From positions 1 through 46,556 of the forward strand of contig JAAWJE010000078.1 in the NCBI GenBank assembly GCA_022796725.1: a stretch of 46,556 nucleotides of DNA. The letters are read 5' to 3'. The position numbers and the translations under genes were made by a program. Below the pieces are notes generated by a model. It searched no databases, was not told the origin of the DNA, and was given only the letters and a program-made list of their open reading frames with translations. The stretch comes from Clostridia bacterium. GTDB lineage: Bacteria; Bacillota; Clostridia; TANB77; CAG-508. Shown here one piece after another: positions 29,307 through 39,492 of this stretch; the first letter of the stretch is position 1, and each line of letters starts with the position of its first letter.

Positions 29307-29834
29307 TAATTTATACAAACCACATAATTGAAAAATGTTCTGAATTTATAGACTTTGTGGTTGAGGGCATCGAAAAAATGAGGGAGGGGCGGACTTGATT
29401 TCCACTCCTCTTTTTTTATTTTTAGAAAACAAGAAGAAATATTTAATTAGTTAGTTCTTTTTTTAATGAATTATAACGTTAAAATAATATCTTTTTATGT
29501 AAAAATCTATATAACTTATCATAAAATATAATAAGAATATGTATAAAGCACGATGAATTTAAGTTAAAACTATACAATAAAATTGTAAAGCCACAATTTT
29601 AAAAGTAAAACTGAGAAAAAATGTTATAAATCAATATAGCATATAAAAATAGAATAGACAATTGCCATTTTTTCAAGAAATTGGCAATATTAGCAAAAAA
29701 TTGAATGTTTTTGTTTTTGATTTTGAACTTAAATCGGAGTATTATATATAGTGTATTGGTAAATATATCTATAAAAAAAGAGTTTTATAGACTATATATA
29801 CTATTTACTATTTTAAATATAGGAGAAAATTTCT

Positions 29835-30860
29835 ATGAAAAAAAAGAAGAAAAAAGAAAAAGCAAAACCCCGAAAGCAGAGTTTAGGGGTAAATTTAAAA
29901 GAAAGAATTTTTAATTATTATATTAAAGAAACGGAGGAAAGTACAAAAAGTTATAATAAATTTTTAACTAATAAAAGTAATTTAGATAATGTTGATTTTT
30001 ATTTATTTCAAACAATTGAAAATAAAGAAAAAATTAGAGATATGTTATTTGAATTAGCATATTTTTATGATACTAATTTTATAGGGAATAAAGACTTTAT
30101 TCATATACCTAATATAAGTACAATAGTTGATAATACTGTTAATCACCCAATAGTTCTTGCTACAAAGAAAGATGAGTTAGGAAACGAATGTATTTTAGGT
30201 GCTACTACAATAAAAATAGAAAATAATAATTCAATATCAAATAATCCATATTTTCCAACTAAAAATGAGAATATATTATCTATAACAGGTATTTTAAGTA
30301 ATATGAATGCTACATTTAGTGATGGAAATAAAATTAGAGGTATTGGAAAACAGCTATTTAAAACAGCTATTAAAGGTGCATATCAAATTAATAAAAATGA
30401 AAATATTAGACTTATATGTGAAATAGATTGCAGAAATAAAAATAGCTTATATTCTATTAGTAATGCAGTTAGAGAATTAAATAATGAAGGAACAAAAACT
30501 CAATTAGAGATAGTAGGATACTACGAAGAACTTGATAAAAAAGGTAAGTCAACTGCTGCACCTACATTTGTCTTAGAAGTAGATTTATGTGGTGACAAAG
30601 ATATTAATCATCAAGAGAAGTTTTTTAAATTTAATGATTATAGAAAGTATAATGATGAATTAAATGAGGGTCTTTTAGAAGCTATTAAAAATAATACTAA
30701 GGAATATAGAAGATTTATTAATACTAAGGAAGATAAAATAATTGTATATCATAGAATAAAAGCAATTGATGCTTTAAATGTTACTGTAAACTCTGATAAT
30801 ACAATAAAAGGTAATGAAAGAGTACCAGTACTGCAAAGCTTAAGCGTAGAATATGTATAA
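29835..30860 (+). CDS. GNAT-like N-acetyltransferase domain protein, uncharacterised
   Basis: SD AGGAG at the right distance; Lys-rich N-terminus; 'SITGILSNMNATFSDGNKIRGIGKQLFKTAIKGAYQI' resembles the GNAT acetyl-CoA-binding region. Confidence 0.6.
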   Translation: MKKKKKKEKAKPRKQSLGVNLKERIFNYYIKETEESTKSYNKFLTNKSNLDNVDFYLFQTIENKEKIRDMLFELAYFYDTNFIGNKDFIHIPNISTIVDNTVNHPIVLATKKDELGNECILGATTIKIENNNSISNNPYFPTKNENILSITGILSNMNATFSDGNKIRGIGKQLFKTAIKGAYQINKNENIRLICEIDCRNKNSLYSISNAVRELNNEGTKTQLEIVGYYEELDKKGKSTAAPTFVLEVDLCGDKDINHQEKFFKFNDYRKYNDELNEGLLEAIKNNTKEYRRFINTKEDKIIVYHRIKAIDALNVTVNSDNTIKGNERVPVLQSLSVEYV

Positions 30861-30896
30861 AGATGAATCAATAATTTTAGAAAGCTGAGTGAATTT

Positions 30897-32648
30897 ATGA
30901 ATCAAAATAAATATGTAATAAGTATTAAAAGAGAAGCTTTAAGATGTTCTTTTAAAGGTAAAAAAAGTTTAAAATCATTCCCTAAAGCATTTGGAAATAA
31001 AGAAAAGAATATATTTATAAGTTGTAATGAAGATGAATCTATATTGAAATTAAAAGTTTCAGCTTCAAATTACAAAAATGTATATATAAAAATGCAAGAA
31101 ATAACAAATGTTGTCGTTAATGAGCTACACTCATTAAAAGAAATGATTTATGCATCATCTTTTTATGATGATTGTATGATTGCAGAAGCAAAAATTAATA
31201 TTAAAATTGATAAAGAATATTATGAAGAGTTAAGAAAAATATATGATTTACCAGAAAAATTAGAAGAAGCATATATATTAATAAAGAAAAGAATGGAATA
31301 TATAAATAGTTTTATTCAAAAAAGTTATGGTAAAATCAAAATTAAAGCAAATAAAAAAGATATTTCAATATATAATATAAGATTAAATATATTTGACAAA
31401 TATGGAATAAGTGAATCTGATTTAATGTTTTTTGTTTCATCAGTATTTATGTGTTTAAGAGATATAGAAATTAGTAATATTAAAGAACTTCAAAAAGCTT
31501 TATTAGAAACAGATAAAAAATTAAATTTAAAATGTGAAGATGGAATTAAAAATATTTGTAATGAACTAAAAGAAGAAAAAACAAGAATAGATAAAGAAAA
31601 TGAATATTCAAAAGAAGATATTATTAATATTTCTAACGATTATAATGAATATGCTTATAATCAAAGATATTGTATGCAAAAGAATAAAAATCTAGTTGCA
31701 GAATCTGTTGTTATAATTAAAGATGCAATTGCAAATGGTATTGATTTTGAAGTATTAAATGAAAATAAAAGTACAGTAGAGTTTAGAGGAAATGGAAATA
31801 TTGAGTTTGTAATTGAAGGAAATAAGACTGATAGAGATAATTATATTTTCCCAATAATTACAGATGATAAGTATATATCTAAACAAGAAATGAAAAAAGC
31901 GGGATTGTCAGTTCCTAATGCTATACTTTTAGATAAGGATATGAATAAAAAAGATATTGAGGAATTAGTTTCTGAATATTATAATAAAAAAATAGTTGTA
32001 AAACCAAGAAATACAAATTATGGTACAGGGATAACAGTTTTTAGTAAGAAAGCTTCAAAATCTCAAATTTTAAATGCTATTGAATATGCTTTTAAATTTG
32101 ATAATAATGTTTTAATTGAAGAATATAAAAAAGGGATGGAATATAGATTTTTAGTTATAAATGGTAAAGTTTTAAGTGTTTGCCATAGGAGAATTGCATC
32201 TGTTGTTGGTGATGGAAAATCTACTATTAAAGAATTAATTGATGCCAAAAACAAAGAACCTTGGCATGCTCTTACAGGAACACCTGTTAAAATGGATGAA
32301 CCTGTAAAAGAATATTTAAAATTACAAGATCTTAACTATGAATCAATAATCCCTGAAGGGAAAAGAATATTTTTAAGGACAAATTCTAATTGTTCTACTG
32401 GTGGAGAAAGTATAGATTATACTGATATAATGCCATCAAAGTTTAAGAAAATAGCTGAAAAGGCTGCAAAAGTTTTTGATGCAAAAATTTGTGGTGTAGA
32501 TATCATTATTGATAATTTACAAAAAGATGAATATTCTATTATAGAGATAAATGATAATCCAGGATATTCTATTAATGAATGGCCTTATGAAGGAAGAGGA
32601 GAAAAGATAGGAATTTCAATATTAAAACTTTTAAATTTAATGAATTAA
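30897..32648 (+). CDS. ATP-grasp ligase homologous to the C-terminal half of GshF (GshAB), with an unrelated N-terminal domain
   Basis: 'IVVKPRNTNYGTGITVF', 'VLIEEYKKGMEYRFLVINGKVLSVCHRRIASVVGDGKSTIKELIDAKN', 'FLRTNSNCSTGGESIDYTDIM', 'AKICGVDIIID..YSIIEINDNPGYSINEWPYEGRG' match GshF/cyanophycin-synthetase-type ATP-grasp. Confidence 0.85.
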   Translation: MNQNKYVISIKREALRCSFKGKKSLKSFPKAFGNKEKNIFISCNEDESILKLKVSASNYKNVYIKMQEITNVVVNELHSLKEMIYASSFYDDCMIAEAKINIKIDKEYYEELRKIYDLPEKLEEAYILIKKRMEYINSFIQKSYGKIKIKANKKDISIYNIRLNIFDKYGISESDLMFFVSSVFMCLRDIEISNIKELQKALLETDKKLNLKCEDGIKNICNELKEEKTRIDKENEYSKEDIINISNDYNEYAYNQRYCMQKNKNLVAESVVIIKDAIANGIDFEVLNENKSTVEFRGNGNIEFVIEGNKTDRDNYIFPIITDDKYISKQEMKKAGLSVPNAILLDKDMNKKDIEELVSEYYNKKIVVKPRNTNYGTGITVFSKKASKSQILNAIEYAFKFDNNVLIEEYKKGMEYRFLVINGKVLSVCHRRIASVVGDGKSTIKELIDAKNKEPWHALTGTPVKMDEPVKEYLKLQDLNYESIIPEGKRIFLRTNSNCSTGGESIDYTDIMPSKFKKIAEKAAKVFDAKICGVDIIIDNLQKDEYSIIEINDNPGYSINEWPYEGRGEKIGISILKLLNLMN

Positions 32649-32651
32649 AAA

Positions 32652-32690
32652 TAGAAGGAGAAGATTTATTTTCTTCTTCTTATTTTTATT
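32652..32690 (+). terminator. Intrinsic terminator after the ATP-grasp gene
   Basis: AGAAGGAGAAGA-tttatt-TTCTTCTTCTTATTTTTATT. Confidence 0.6.
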
Positions 32691-32771
32691 AGAGAACTCC
32701 AAAATATTGAAAAAAAAAGAAAAGTATGATAAAATATAATAGTATTTGGAAAAATATAGGAGGAGCCTTTT

Positions 32772-33368
32772 ATGGATAGATTAAAAACATTTAGAAATTA
32801 TTGTTTGTATATAATTGTTTTTTTTATCTTCTCTAATATAGCTACAAATGTAATGATTAGTAATTCCTATGCTAACTTATCACAAGAAACAAATGTAATA
32901 AAGTCAGATGAAGGAATAACTGTTGAACCTGTAGATGTAAAGGCTAATAGAAGACAAGGTATTTTTAAAGGAAAAGTAATTAATACATCAAATGAAAAAA
33001 TAGATAAAAAATATATAAGAGTCAGGGCTTATGATGGAAATATTCTACTTCAAACTAGATATTTAACTGTAACAGACTTAGAGCCCAAGGAGACTAGAGA
33101 ATTTACTACAAAATTTACTGCAGATGAAATTGATAATTATAAAGTTGATTTTACAAATGAAGCACCAATAGAAAGAACAATAATAGATGATGCAATAGAT
33201 AAAGTTGTAGAATTATTCAATAAAGCTAAAAATAGTAATTCTTTAGAAAAAATAACTTTTGAACCACTAGATGTTACACAATATAATATTCCAAACTGGG
33301 CTTGGTTTATGGCTTTAGGAATTGCAATATATTATATACCAAGTGGAGCTATATGGTTTATAATTTAA
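32772..33368 (+). CDS. Membrane-anchored extracytoplasmic protein, FxLYD-like domain
   Basis: N- and C-terminal TM segments; 'GIFKGKVINTSNEKIDKKYIRVRAYDGNILLQTRYLTVTDLEPKETREFTTKF' beta-sandwich pattern. Confidence 0.6.
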   Translation: MDRLKTFRNYCLYIIVFFIFSNIATNVMISNSYANLSQETNVIKSDEGITVEPVDVKANRRQGIFKGKVINTSNEKIDKKYIRVRAYDGNILLQTRYLTVTDLEPKETREFTTKFTADEIDNYKVDFTNEAPIERTIIDDAIDKVVELFNKAKNSNSLEKITFEPLDVTQYNIPNWAWFMALGIAIYYIPSGAIWFII

Positions 33369-33486
33369 AAATATAAAGTGTTTTATTTAAGATAAATGCT
33401 TGAATAAAATGCTTTTTTATTGTTTAAAAATTAATACTATGATAAAATAAAAATTATTATAATAAGAAAACAAGGAGAGAATAATT

Positions 33487-35298
33487 GTGCATAATCAGAA
33501 ATTTATTAGAAATTTTAGTATAATTGCTCATATAGACCATGGAAAATCAACTCTAGCAGATAGACTTATAGAATGTACAGGTGTGCTTTCTAAAAGAGAA
33601 ATGGAAAGTCAAGTTTTAGACAATATGGATATAGAAAAAGAAAGAGGAATTACAATAAAATCACAGGCTGTAAGAATGAATTATAAAGCAAAAGATGGAA
33701 ATACTTATGTTTTGAATTTGATAGATACACCAGGTCATGTAGATTTTAATTATGAAGTTTCAAGAAGCTTAGCTGCTTGTGAAGGAGCAGTGCTTATAGT
33801 TGATAGTAGCCAAGGTGTTGAAGCTCAAACTTTAGCAAATGTATATTTAGCATTAGATAATAATCTTGAAATATTACCAGTAATAAATAAAATTGATCTT
33901 CCAAATGCAAGACCTGATGAAGTAAAAAAAGAAATTGAAGATATAATAGGAATTCCTGCAATGGATGCTCCATGCATTTCAGCGAAATCTGGATTAAATG
34001 TGGAAGAAGTTTTAGAGAGAATTGTAACAGATATTAATCCACCAGATGGTGATGAAAATGGAAAATTACAATGTTTAATATTTGATTCTTTTTATGATAA
34101 TTATAAAGGTGCAATAAGTTATGTTAGAATAAAAGAAGGAACTGTAAAGGCTGGAGATGAAATATTATTTATGGCAACAAATAAGTCTTTTATTGTAACA
34201 GAAGTTGGATACTTTGGAGCAGGACAATATATTGAATCAAAAGAATTAAAAGCTGGAGAAGTTGGATATATTGCAGCTAGTGTTAAAACTGTATCAGATG
34301 TACACGTTGGCGATACAATTACTCATAAAGATAGAAAAGCAGAAAAACCACTTCCAGGATATAAAAAAGCAAATTCTATGGTTTATTGTGGAATGTATCC
34401 ATTAGATGGTAGTGAATATGAAGCATTAAAAACTGCTTTAGAGAAATTAAAGTTAAATGATGCTGCATTAGAATATGAACCTGAAACATCTATTGCTTTA
34501 GGATTTGGATTTAGATGTGGATTTTTAGGTCTGTTACATTTAGAAATAATAATAGAGAGACTAGAAAGAGAATTTGATTTAGGGTTAATTACTACTGCAC
34601 CATCAGTTATTTATAAAGTACATAAAACAGATGGAAGTATTATCGAACTTTATAATCCAACAGATTTACCAGAGACACAAGAAATTAGTTATATAGAAGA
34701 ACCAATAGTAAAAGCTGAAATAATGCTACCAAAAGATTTTGTAGGAAATGTAATGGATATATGCCAAAAAAGAAGAGGAATATATATAGATATGAAATAT
34801 TTAGATGAAAATAGAGTAGTTCTAGAGTATGACTTACCATTAAATGAGATTATATATGACTTTTTTGATACTTTAAAATCAAAAACTAAAGGATATGCTT
34901 CAGTAGATTATGAATTTAAGGAATATAAAAGAGCTGAACTTGTTAAACTTGATATATTCATTAATAATGAAGCAGTAGATGCTCTTTCATTTATAGTCCA
35001 TAAAGAATCTGCATATACTAGAGGAAGAAAAATGGCTGAAAAATTAAAAACAGTAATTCCAAGACAATTATTTGAAATTCCAATTCAAGCAGTTGTTAGT
35101 GGAAAAATTATAGCAAGAGAGACATTGTCAGCAATGAGAAAAGATGTTTTAGCTAAATGTTATGGAGGAGATATAACTAGAAAGAAAAAACTTCTAGAAA
35201 AGCAGAAAAAAGGAAAGAAAAAGATGAGACAGATTGGTAATGTTGAAATACCACAAGAAGCATTTTTGTCAGTATTAAAATTAGATGAAGAAGAATAA
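33487..35298 (+). CDS. lepA: Elongation factor 4 (LepA)
   Basis: [50 protein letters not shown]; full length. GTG start. Confidence 0.98.
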   Translation: MHNQKFIRNFSIIAHIDHGKSTLADRLIECTGVLSKREMESQVLDNMDIEKERGITIKSQAVRMNYKAKDGNTYVLNLIDTPGHVDFNYEVSRSLAACEGAVLIVDSSQGVEAQTLANVYLALDNNLEILPVINKIDLPNARPDEVKKEIEDIIGIPAMDAPCISAKSGLNVEEVLERIVTDINPPDGDENGKLQCLIFDSFYDNYKGAISYVRIKEGTVKAGDEILFMATNKSFIVTEVGYFGAGQYIESKELKAGEVGYIAASVKTVSDVHVGDTITHKDRKAEKPLPGYKKANSMVYCGMYPLDGSEYEALKTALEKLKLNDAALEYEPETSIALGFGFRCGFLGLLHLEIIIERLEREFDLGLITTAPSVIYKVHKTDGSIIELYNPTDLPETQEISYIEEPIVKAEIMLPKDFVGNVMDICQKRRGIYIDMKYLDENRVVLEYDLPLNEIIYDFFDTLKSKTKGYASVDYEFKEYKRAELVKLDIFINNEAVDALSFIVHKESAYTRGRKMAEKLKTVIPRQLFEIPIQAVVSGKIIARETLSAMRKDVLAKCYGGDITRKKKLLEKQKKGKKKMRQIGNVEIPQEAFLSVLKLDEEE

Positions 35299-35323
35299 AA
35301 TATTTTTTAGAGTAGAGGTAATA

Positions 35324-36106
35324 ATGAAAAATAAAAAAGATTTTAAAATAAAAAAGGAAGAAGAGAATTCTTATGATGATATCATAGAAGGAAGAAATTC
35401 AGTAATAGAATTATTAAATTCAGATAGAGATATAAATAAAATATTTGTACAAAGTGGAGAAAGACATGGTTCTATAAATAAAATTATAGCAATGGCAAAG
35501 GAAAATAAAGTAATAGTAAAAGAAGTAGAGAAGTCAAAATTAGATTTTATGTCAAAAACAAAAAATCACCAAGGAGTGATTGCTGTTGTACCACCATTTA
35601 ATTATTGCATGGTAGAAGATATTTTAGAACTTGCAAAATCAAAAAATGAAGATGTATTTATATTAATATTAGATGGAATTGAAGACCCACATAATTTAGG
35701 TTCTATTATAAGAACTGCTGAAACTGCTGGAGTACATGGAATAATAATTCCAAAAAGAAGAACTGTTACAGTAAATAGTACTGTAAGCAAAGTATCAGCA
35801 GGTGCAGTAGAACATATTAAAATAGCAAGAGTAAATAATATAAATGATACAATAAGAAAATTAAAACAAGAAGGACTTTGGATAATTGGAACTGATGGAG
35901 ATGCAAAAACATATTATTATAATCAAGATTTGACTGGAAATATAGCATTAGTAATAGGAAGTGAAGGTTATGGTATGAGTAAATTAGTAAAAGACAATTC
36001 TGATATTCTTGTAAAGATTCCAATGAAAGGAAAGATTACATCACTTAATGCTTCAGTATCTGCTGGAATTGTAATGTATGAAGCAGTTAAACAACGAAAT
36101 AGATAA
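35324..36106 (+). CDS. rlmB: SpoU-family 23S rRNA (guanosine-2'-O-)-methyltransferase, RlmB-like
   Basis: 'IIEGRNSVIELLNSDRDINKIFVQ', 'LDGIEDPHNLGSIIRTAETAGVHGIIIPKRR', 'LVIGSEGYGMSKLVKDNSDILVKIPMKGKITSLNASVSAGIVMYEA'. Start at 35324 is better placed than 35285. Confidence 0.93.
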   Translation: MKNKKDFKIKKEEENSYDDIIEGRNSVIELLNSDRDINKIFVQSGERHGSINKIIAMAKENKVIVKEVEKSKLDFMSKTKNHQGVIAVVPPFNYCMVEDILELAKSKNEDVFILILDGIEDPHNLGSIIRTAETAGVHGIIIPKRRTVTVNSTVSKVSAGAVEHIKIARVNNINDTIRKLKQEGLWIIGTDGDAKTYYYNQDLTGNIALVIGSEGYGMSKLVKDNSDILVKIPMKGKITSLNASVSAGIVMYEAVKQRNR

Positions 36107-36186
36107 TTAGGGTACATAACATAATTAAATAAGTCTTAAATATGCAATGTTAAAATACGATATAAGTAAGTAAAATAGCACATATA

Positions 36187-36231
36187 AGCAAATTATGACA
36201 CTTAGAAAAGTGGACATAATTTGCTTTTTTA
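36187..36231 (+). terminator. Intrinsic terminator
   Basis: AGCAAATTATG..CATAATTTGCTTTTTT. Confidence 0.85.
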
Positions 36232-36303
36232 TTATAATTATGATATAATAATTATGTATAGTTTATATACTTATTACGAAGGAGAAAAGGAGGGAAGATA
36301 CTT

Positions 36304-37269
36304 ATGGATAAAAAACAGATAGAAGAAAAATTAAATCAAAGAATAGATGGAGTAGAAGAAAAATTAAGAAATGATGGTATTAGATTAAAAGCATATAGAA
36401 CATATATGGAATATAAAAAGATATTAAGTGATCTTGGTGAGATTAATGATGATGGGAGTGTAGATTCTAATATTTTACTTATAAGAAATGCGAAACATCC
36501 ATTTGAAATATTTAAAAAAAGAAGAAATGAAAAAACTGAAATTGTGCATTCAAAAATAAAACAATTGAAAGCATCTAATCCTAAGATTAAACTTAATGAC
36601 CTTCTTACTCCAGAAGGAAGAGAAACAATTGCTAGTATAATTTCAGAATATAATCCTGGATTTATACCAGCAGATTTAGAAAGTGTTGCAATAGGACAAT
36701 GTTTAGGAATATATAAAACTGTATGTGATGCTAAAAGTGGAGAACGAAAAGATATAAGTTTAAAACAACTTCCTAAAGATTTATATGAATATGTTAGCAA
36801 AAGTCTTGATGATTATGAAAAAAGCGGTGATGGTGAAAGATATGAAAAAAGAGTTAAATCTAATGCTTCTTTAGAACCAATCGTACATACTGCAGCTGCA
36901 GTGCTTAGAATTGGAACTGGTGAAGCGGAAAGCTCATTAGGTGCTTATGAAGTTATTAAAAGAGTTAAAGCTCCTAATAACTTTGAAGCAAGTATAGATA
37001 TTAGATATATACAATATCAAACAGATTTTGATATGATTAAAAAAATGGATGAAATAATATATGATATTAACCATGCTGAAGAAGGAAAATATACATGTAA
37101 TGAAAAAAAATTATTAATTGAAGAAGCACAAAGAAAAAAAGAAAGAGCTGAACAAAATATAGCAAGAGCTAGTAAATTAAAACAAAATAGTGCTTCAAAT
37201 TTTAAAGAGACGGCTGTTAAGTCTTTTCCTGTAAGAAATAATAATAATAAAAGAGATATTGCTAGATAA
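36304..37269 (+). CDS. Hypothetical protein, mostly helical, no recognised domain
   Basis: 321-aa ORF with SD (AAGGAGAAAAGGAGGG) upstream and terminator downstream; no recognisable motif. Confidence 0.75.
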   Translation: MDKKQIEEKLNQRIDGVEEKLRNDGIRLKAYRTYMEYKKILSDLGEINDDGSVDSNILLIRNAKHPFEIFKKRRNEKTEIVHSKIKQLKASNPKIKLNDLLTPEGRETIASIISEYNPGFIPADLESVAIGQCLGIYKTVCDAKSGERKDISLKQLPKDLYEYVSKSLDDYEKSGDGERYEKRVKSNASLEPIVHTAAAVLRIGTGEAESSLGAYEVIKRVKAPNNFEASIDIRYIQYQTDFDMIKKMDEIIYDINHAEEGKYTCNEKKLLIEEAQRKKERAEQNIARASKLKQNSASNFKETAVKSFPVRNNNNKRDIAR

Positions 37270-37287
37270 AATTAAAATATTTTAATA

Positions 37288-37320
37288 AAAAAAGAATCTG
37301 CATCAGATGCAGATTCTTTT
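37288..37320. terminator. Bidirectional terminator hairpin between convergent genes, overlapping the 3' end of the minus-strand CDS
   Basis: AAAAAAAGAATCTGCATC-AGATGCAGATTCTTTT nearly perfect palindrome. Confidence 0.85.
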
Positions 37321-37653
37321 GTATGTGCAGACTTTGTACAACTTTGAATATTCCACATTCATCAGTTCTTTGTCTGCATGTTTTCGTGGTGGCAATACTG
37401 GCAAGTCTTCAGAATATATAATGCGTTTCCGCACAATTTTTCTTATTTTCTGATATGTTTGCCACAGCTCTGGATAGGAACAATTAGTCCCTGCGGTACA
37501 CTCCAACAGCAGGAAAAGTGTTAAAAATTTCCGTGCTTCTTTCCTGCTTTTAAATTTTATGGAGCCGTTTTCTATGAAAATGGTTCCGAGATGTAGAAAC
37601 GAGTTTTTTGCAAGTTCCACTTCAATTTTTTCTGCTTTTCTTAAAATGTCCAT
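37303..37653 (-). CDS. Small hypothetical protein (116 aa)
   Basis: ATG preceded by GGGAGGTGAAAC on the minus strand; less AT-rich than flanks. Confidence 0.65.
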   Translation of the reverse strand: MDILRKAEKIEVELAKNSFLHLGTIFIENGSIKFKSRKEARKFLTLFLLLECTAGTNCSYPELWQTYQKIRKIVRKRIIYSEDLPVLPPRKHADKELMNVEYSKLYKVCTYKRICI

Positions 37654-37858
37654 GTTTCACCTCCCATAGAAAAACATATAATTGCAGTATTGTATATATT
37701 ATACTACATTTTGAAAATTATGTCAACTTTAGAAATGTTATTAATTTACTGTTATAGTAGGGAAAAGTAAATTAGTATATCATAAAAATAATCATAAAAT
37801 GACTTGAAAAATAGAAAGAGAAATGATAATATACAAACATATTAATTTTCTGGAGAAA

Positions 37859-37898
37859 ACAGATTAAAAAAAAACGCTTTTTTTTAGTCTGTTTTTTT
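37859..37898 (+). terminator. Terminator or attenuator hairpin in the leader of the DUF1846 gene
   Basis: ACAGATTAAAAAAAAA-cgc-TTTTTTTTAGTCTG followed by T7; a possible promoter (TTGAAA 37804-37809, GATAAT 37825-37830) lies just upstream. Confidence 0.55.
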
Positions 37899-37939
37899 GT
37901 TTTTAATTAAAAAATAAAGTAAGAGATGGAGAAGGAAAA

Positions 37940-39412
37940 ATGGAAATAGCTTTTGATAATGAAAAATATTTGAAGATTCAAAAAGAAAAAATTGAAGAAA
38001 GAATAAAAATGTTTGACAACAAATTGTATTTGGAATTTGGAGGGAAGATATTTGATGATTATAATGCAAGTAGAGTACTGCCAGGATTTAGTCCAGATGC
38101 AAAAATAAAACTTTTGCAAGAATTTAAAGAGGATTTAGAAATAATATTTTGTATAAATGCAAATAACATCAAAAAAAATAAAATAAGAGCCGATTATGGA
38201 ATTGGTTATGATGTTGAATTATTAAGATTAATTGATAATATTTCTAAGCTGAATATAAAAATTAATAGTGTAGTAATAACAATGTATACAGAACAGGAAG
38301 AAGTTGAAGAATTAAAAAGAACATTAGAAAATAAAAACATAAAAGTATATTTGCACAAACCTACAAAAGGTTATCCAGATGATGTTGAAACAATTGCAAG
38401 TGAAGAAGGTTATGGAAAAAATCCATATATTGAGACAACAAAAAAATTAGTAGTAGTAACAGCACCAGGACCAAATAGCGGAAAACTTGGTACATGTTTA
38501 TCACAATTGTATCATGAATATAAAAGAAATATAAAAGCAGGATATGCAAAATTTGAAACATTTCCTGTTTGGGATTTATCACTTATGAATCCGATAAATA
38601 TGTCTTATGAAGCTGCAACAGCAGACTTAGGAGATATAAATATGATAGATTCATTCCATTTAGAAAAATATAATATAAAAGCAGTAAATTATAATAGAGA
38701 TATTTCCGCATTTCCAATCTTAAAGAACATGCTAAATAAAATTACAGGAAAAAATATATATAATTCTCCAACAGATATGGGAGTAAATATGATAAGTAAA
38801 TGTATTGTTAATGAAGAAGTAGCACAAAATGCAGCAAGGATGGAGATAATCAGGAGATATTATGATAGTTTGTGTGATTTTAAAAAGGGGATAGGGAATG
38901 AAAATACAGTAGAAACAATTAAAAAAATAATGAATAGAGCTGAGATATCTACCTCAGATAGAAAGATTGTAAAATATGCATTAGAAAAATCTGAAAAAAC
39001 AAATTCAAATATAGTTGCTATTATGCTTGAAAATGGTAAGGTAATAACAGGCAAAGAATCTGAATTATTAAGTGCTTCCAGTGCTTTACTTATAAATGCA
39101 ATGAAAGAATTAGCAGGAATACCAGATGATGTTTATTTACTATCACCATCAGTGTTAGAATCAATTTTCAAGTTAAAACAAAAGACATCATATAAAAGAA
39201 ATTATTCACTAAATTTACCAGAGGTTTTAATAGCATTAAGTATATGTGAAAAGACAAATCCAATTATAGAAAAAACATTTGAATGTATAGATAAACTTAG
39301 AGGTCTGGAGGCTCATAGTTCATATATTGTATCTACAACAGAACTAAAAGTTCTAAAGAGTATAGGAATAAACTTAACTTGTGAACCAAAATTATTAGGA
39401 TATGAAGGATAA
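37940..39412 (+). CDS. DUF1846 (UPF0371) family protein
   Basis: 'LYLEFGGKIFDDYNASRVLPGFSPDAKIKLL', 'VVTAPGPNSGKLGTCLSQLYHEYKRNIKAGYAKFETFPVW', 'NSPTDMGVNMI' signatures. Confidence 0.92.
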   Translation: MEIAFDNEKYLKIQKEKIEERIKMFDNKLYLEFGGKIFDDYNASRVLPGFSPDAKIKLLQEFKEDLEIIFCINANNIKKNKIRADYGIGYDVELLRLIDNISKLNIKINSVVITMYTEQEEVEELKRTLENKNIKVYLHKPTKGYPDDVETIASEEGYGKNPYIETTKKLVVVTAPGPNSGKLGTCLSQLYHEYKRNIKAGYAKFETFPVWDLSLMNPINMSYEAATADLGDINMIDSFHLEKYNIKAVNYNRDISAFPILKNMLNKITGKNIYNSPTDMGVNMISKCIVNEEVAQNAARMEIIRRYYDSLCDFKKGIGNENTVETIKKIMNRAEISTSDRKIVKYALEKSEKTNSNIVAIMLENGKVITGKESELLSASSALLINAMKELAGIPDDVYLLSPSVLESIFKLKQKTSYKRNYSLNLPEVLIALSICEKTNPIIEKTFECIDKLRGLEAHSSYIVSTTELKVLKSIGINLTCEPKLLGYEG

Positions 39413-39492
39413 AATACTAAAAATATATAGTGTTTTTAGCCTAAGTAATGTATAATAGGAACATATTTTATATAGTGAAAGGGGTAAGTAAT

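Noticed and set aside
29705-29914. 69-aa ORF overlapping the GNAT-like gene start
   Set aside because: No SD; the overlapping frame from 29835 has an SD and domain-like sequence.
30700-30900. RiPP precursor peptide next to the ATP-grasp gene
   Set aside because: No small ORF with SD and a leader/core-like pattern was visible in the flanking intergenic DNA.
36336-36800. 154-aa minus-strand ORF
   Set aside because: Antisense to the 36304-37269 gene, which has SD and terminator; no independent support.
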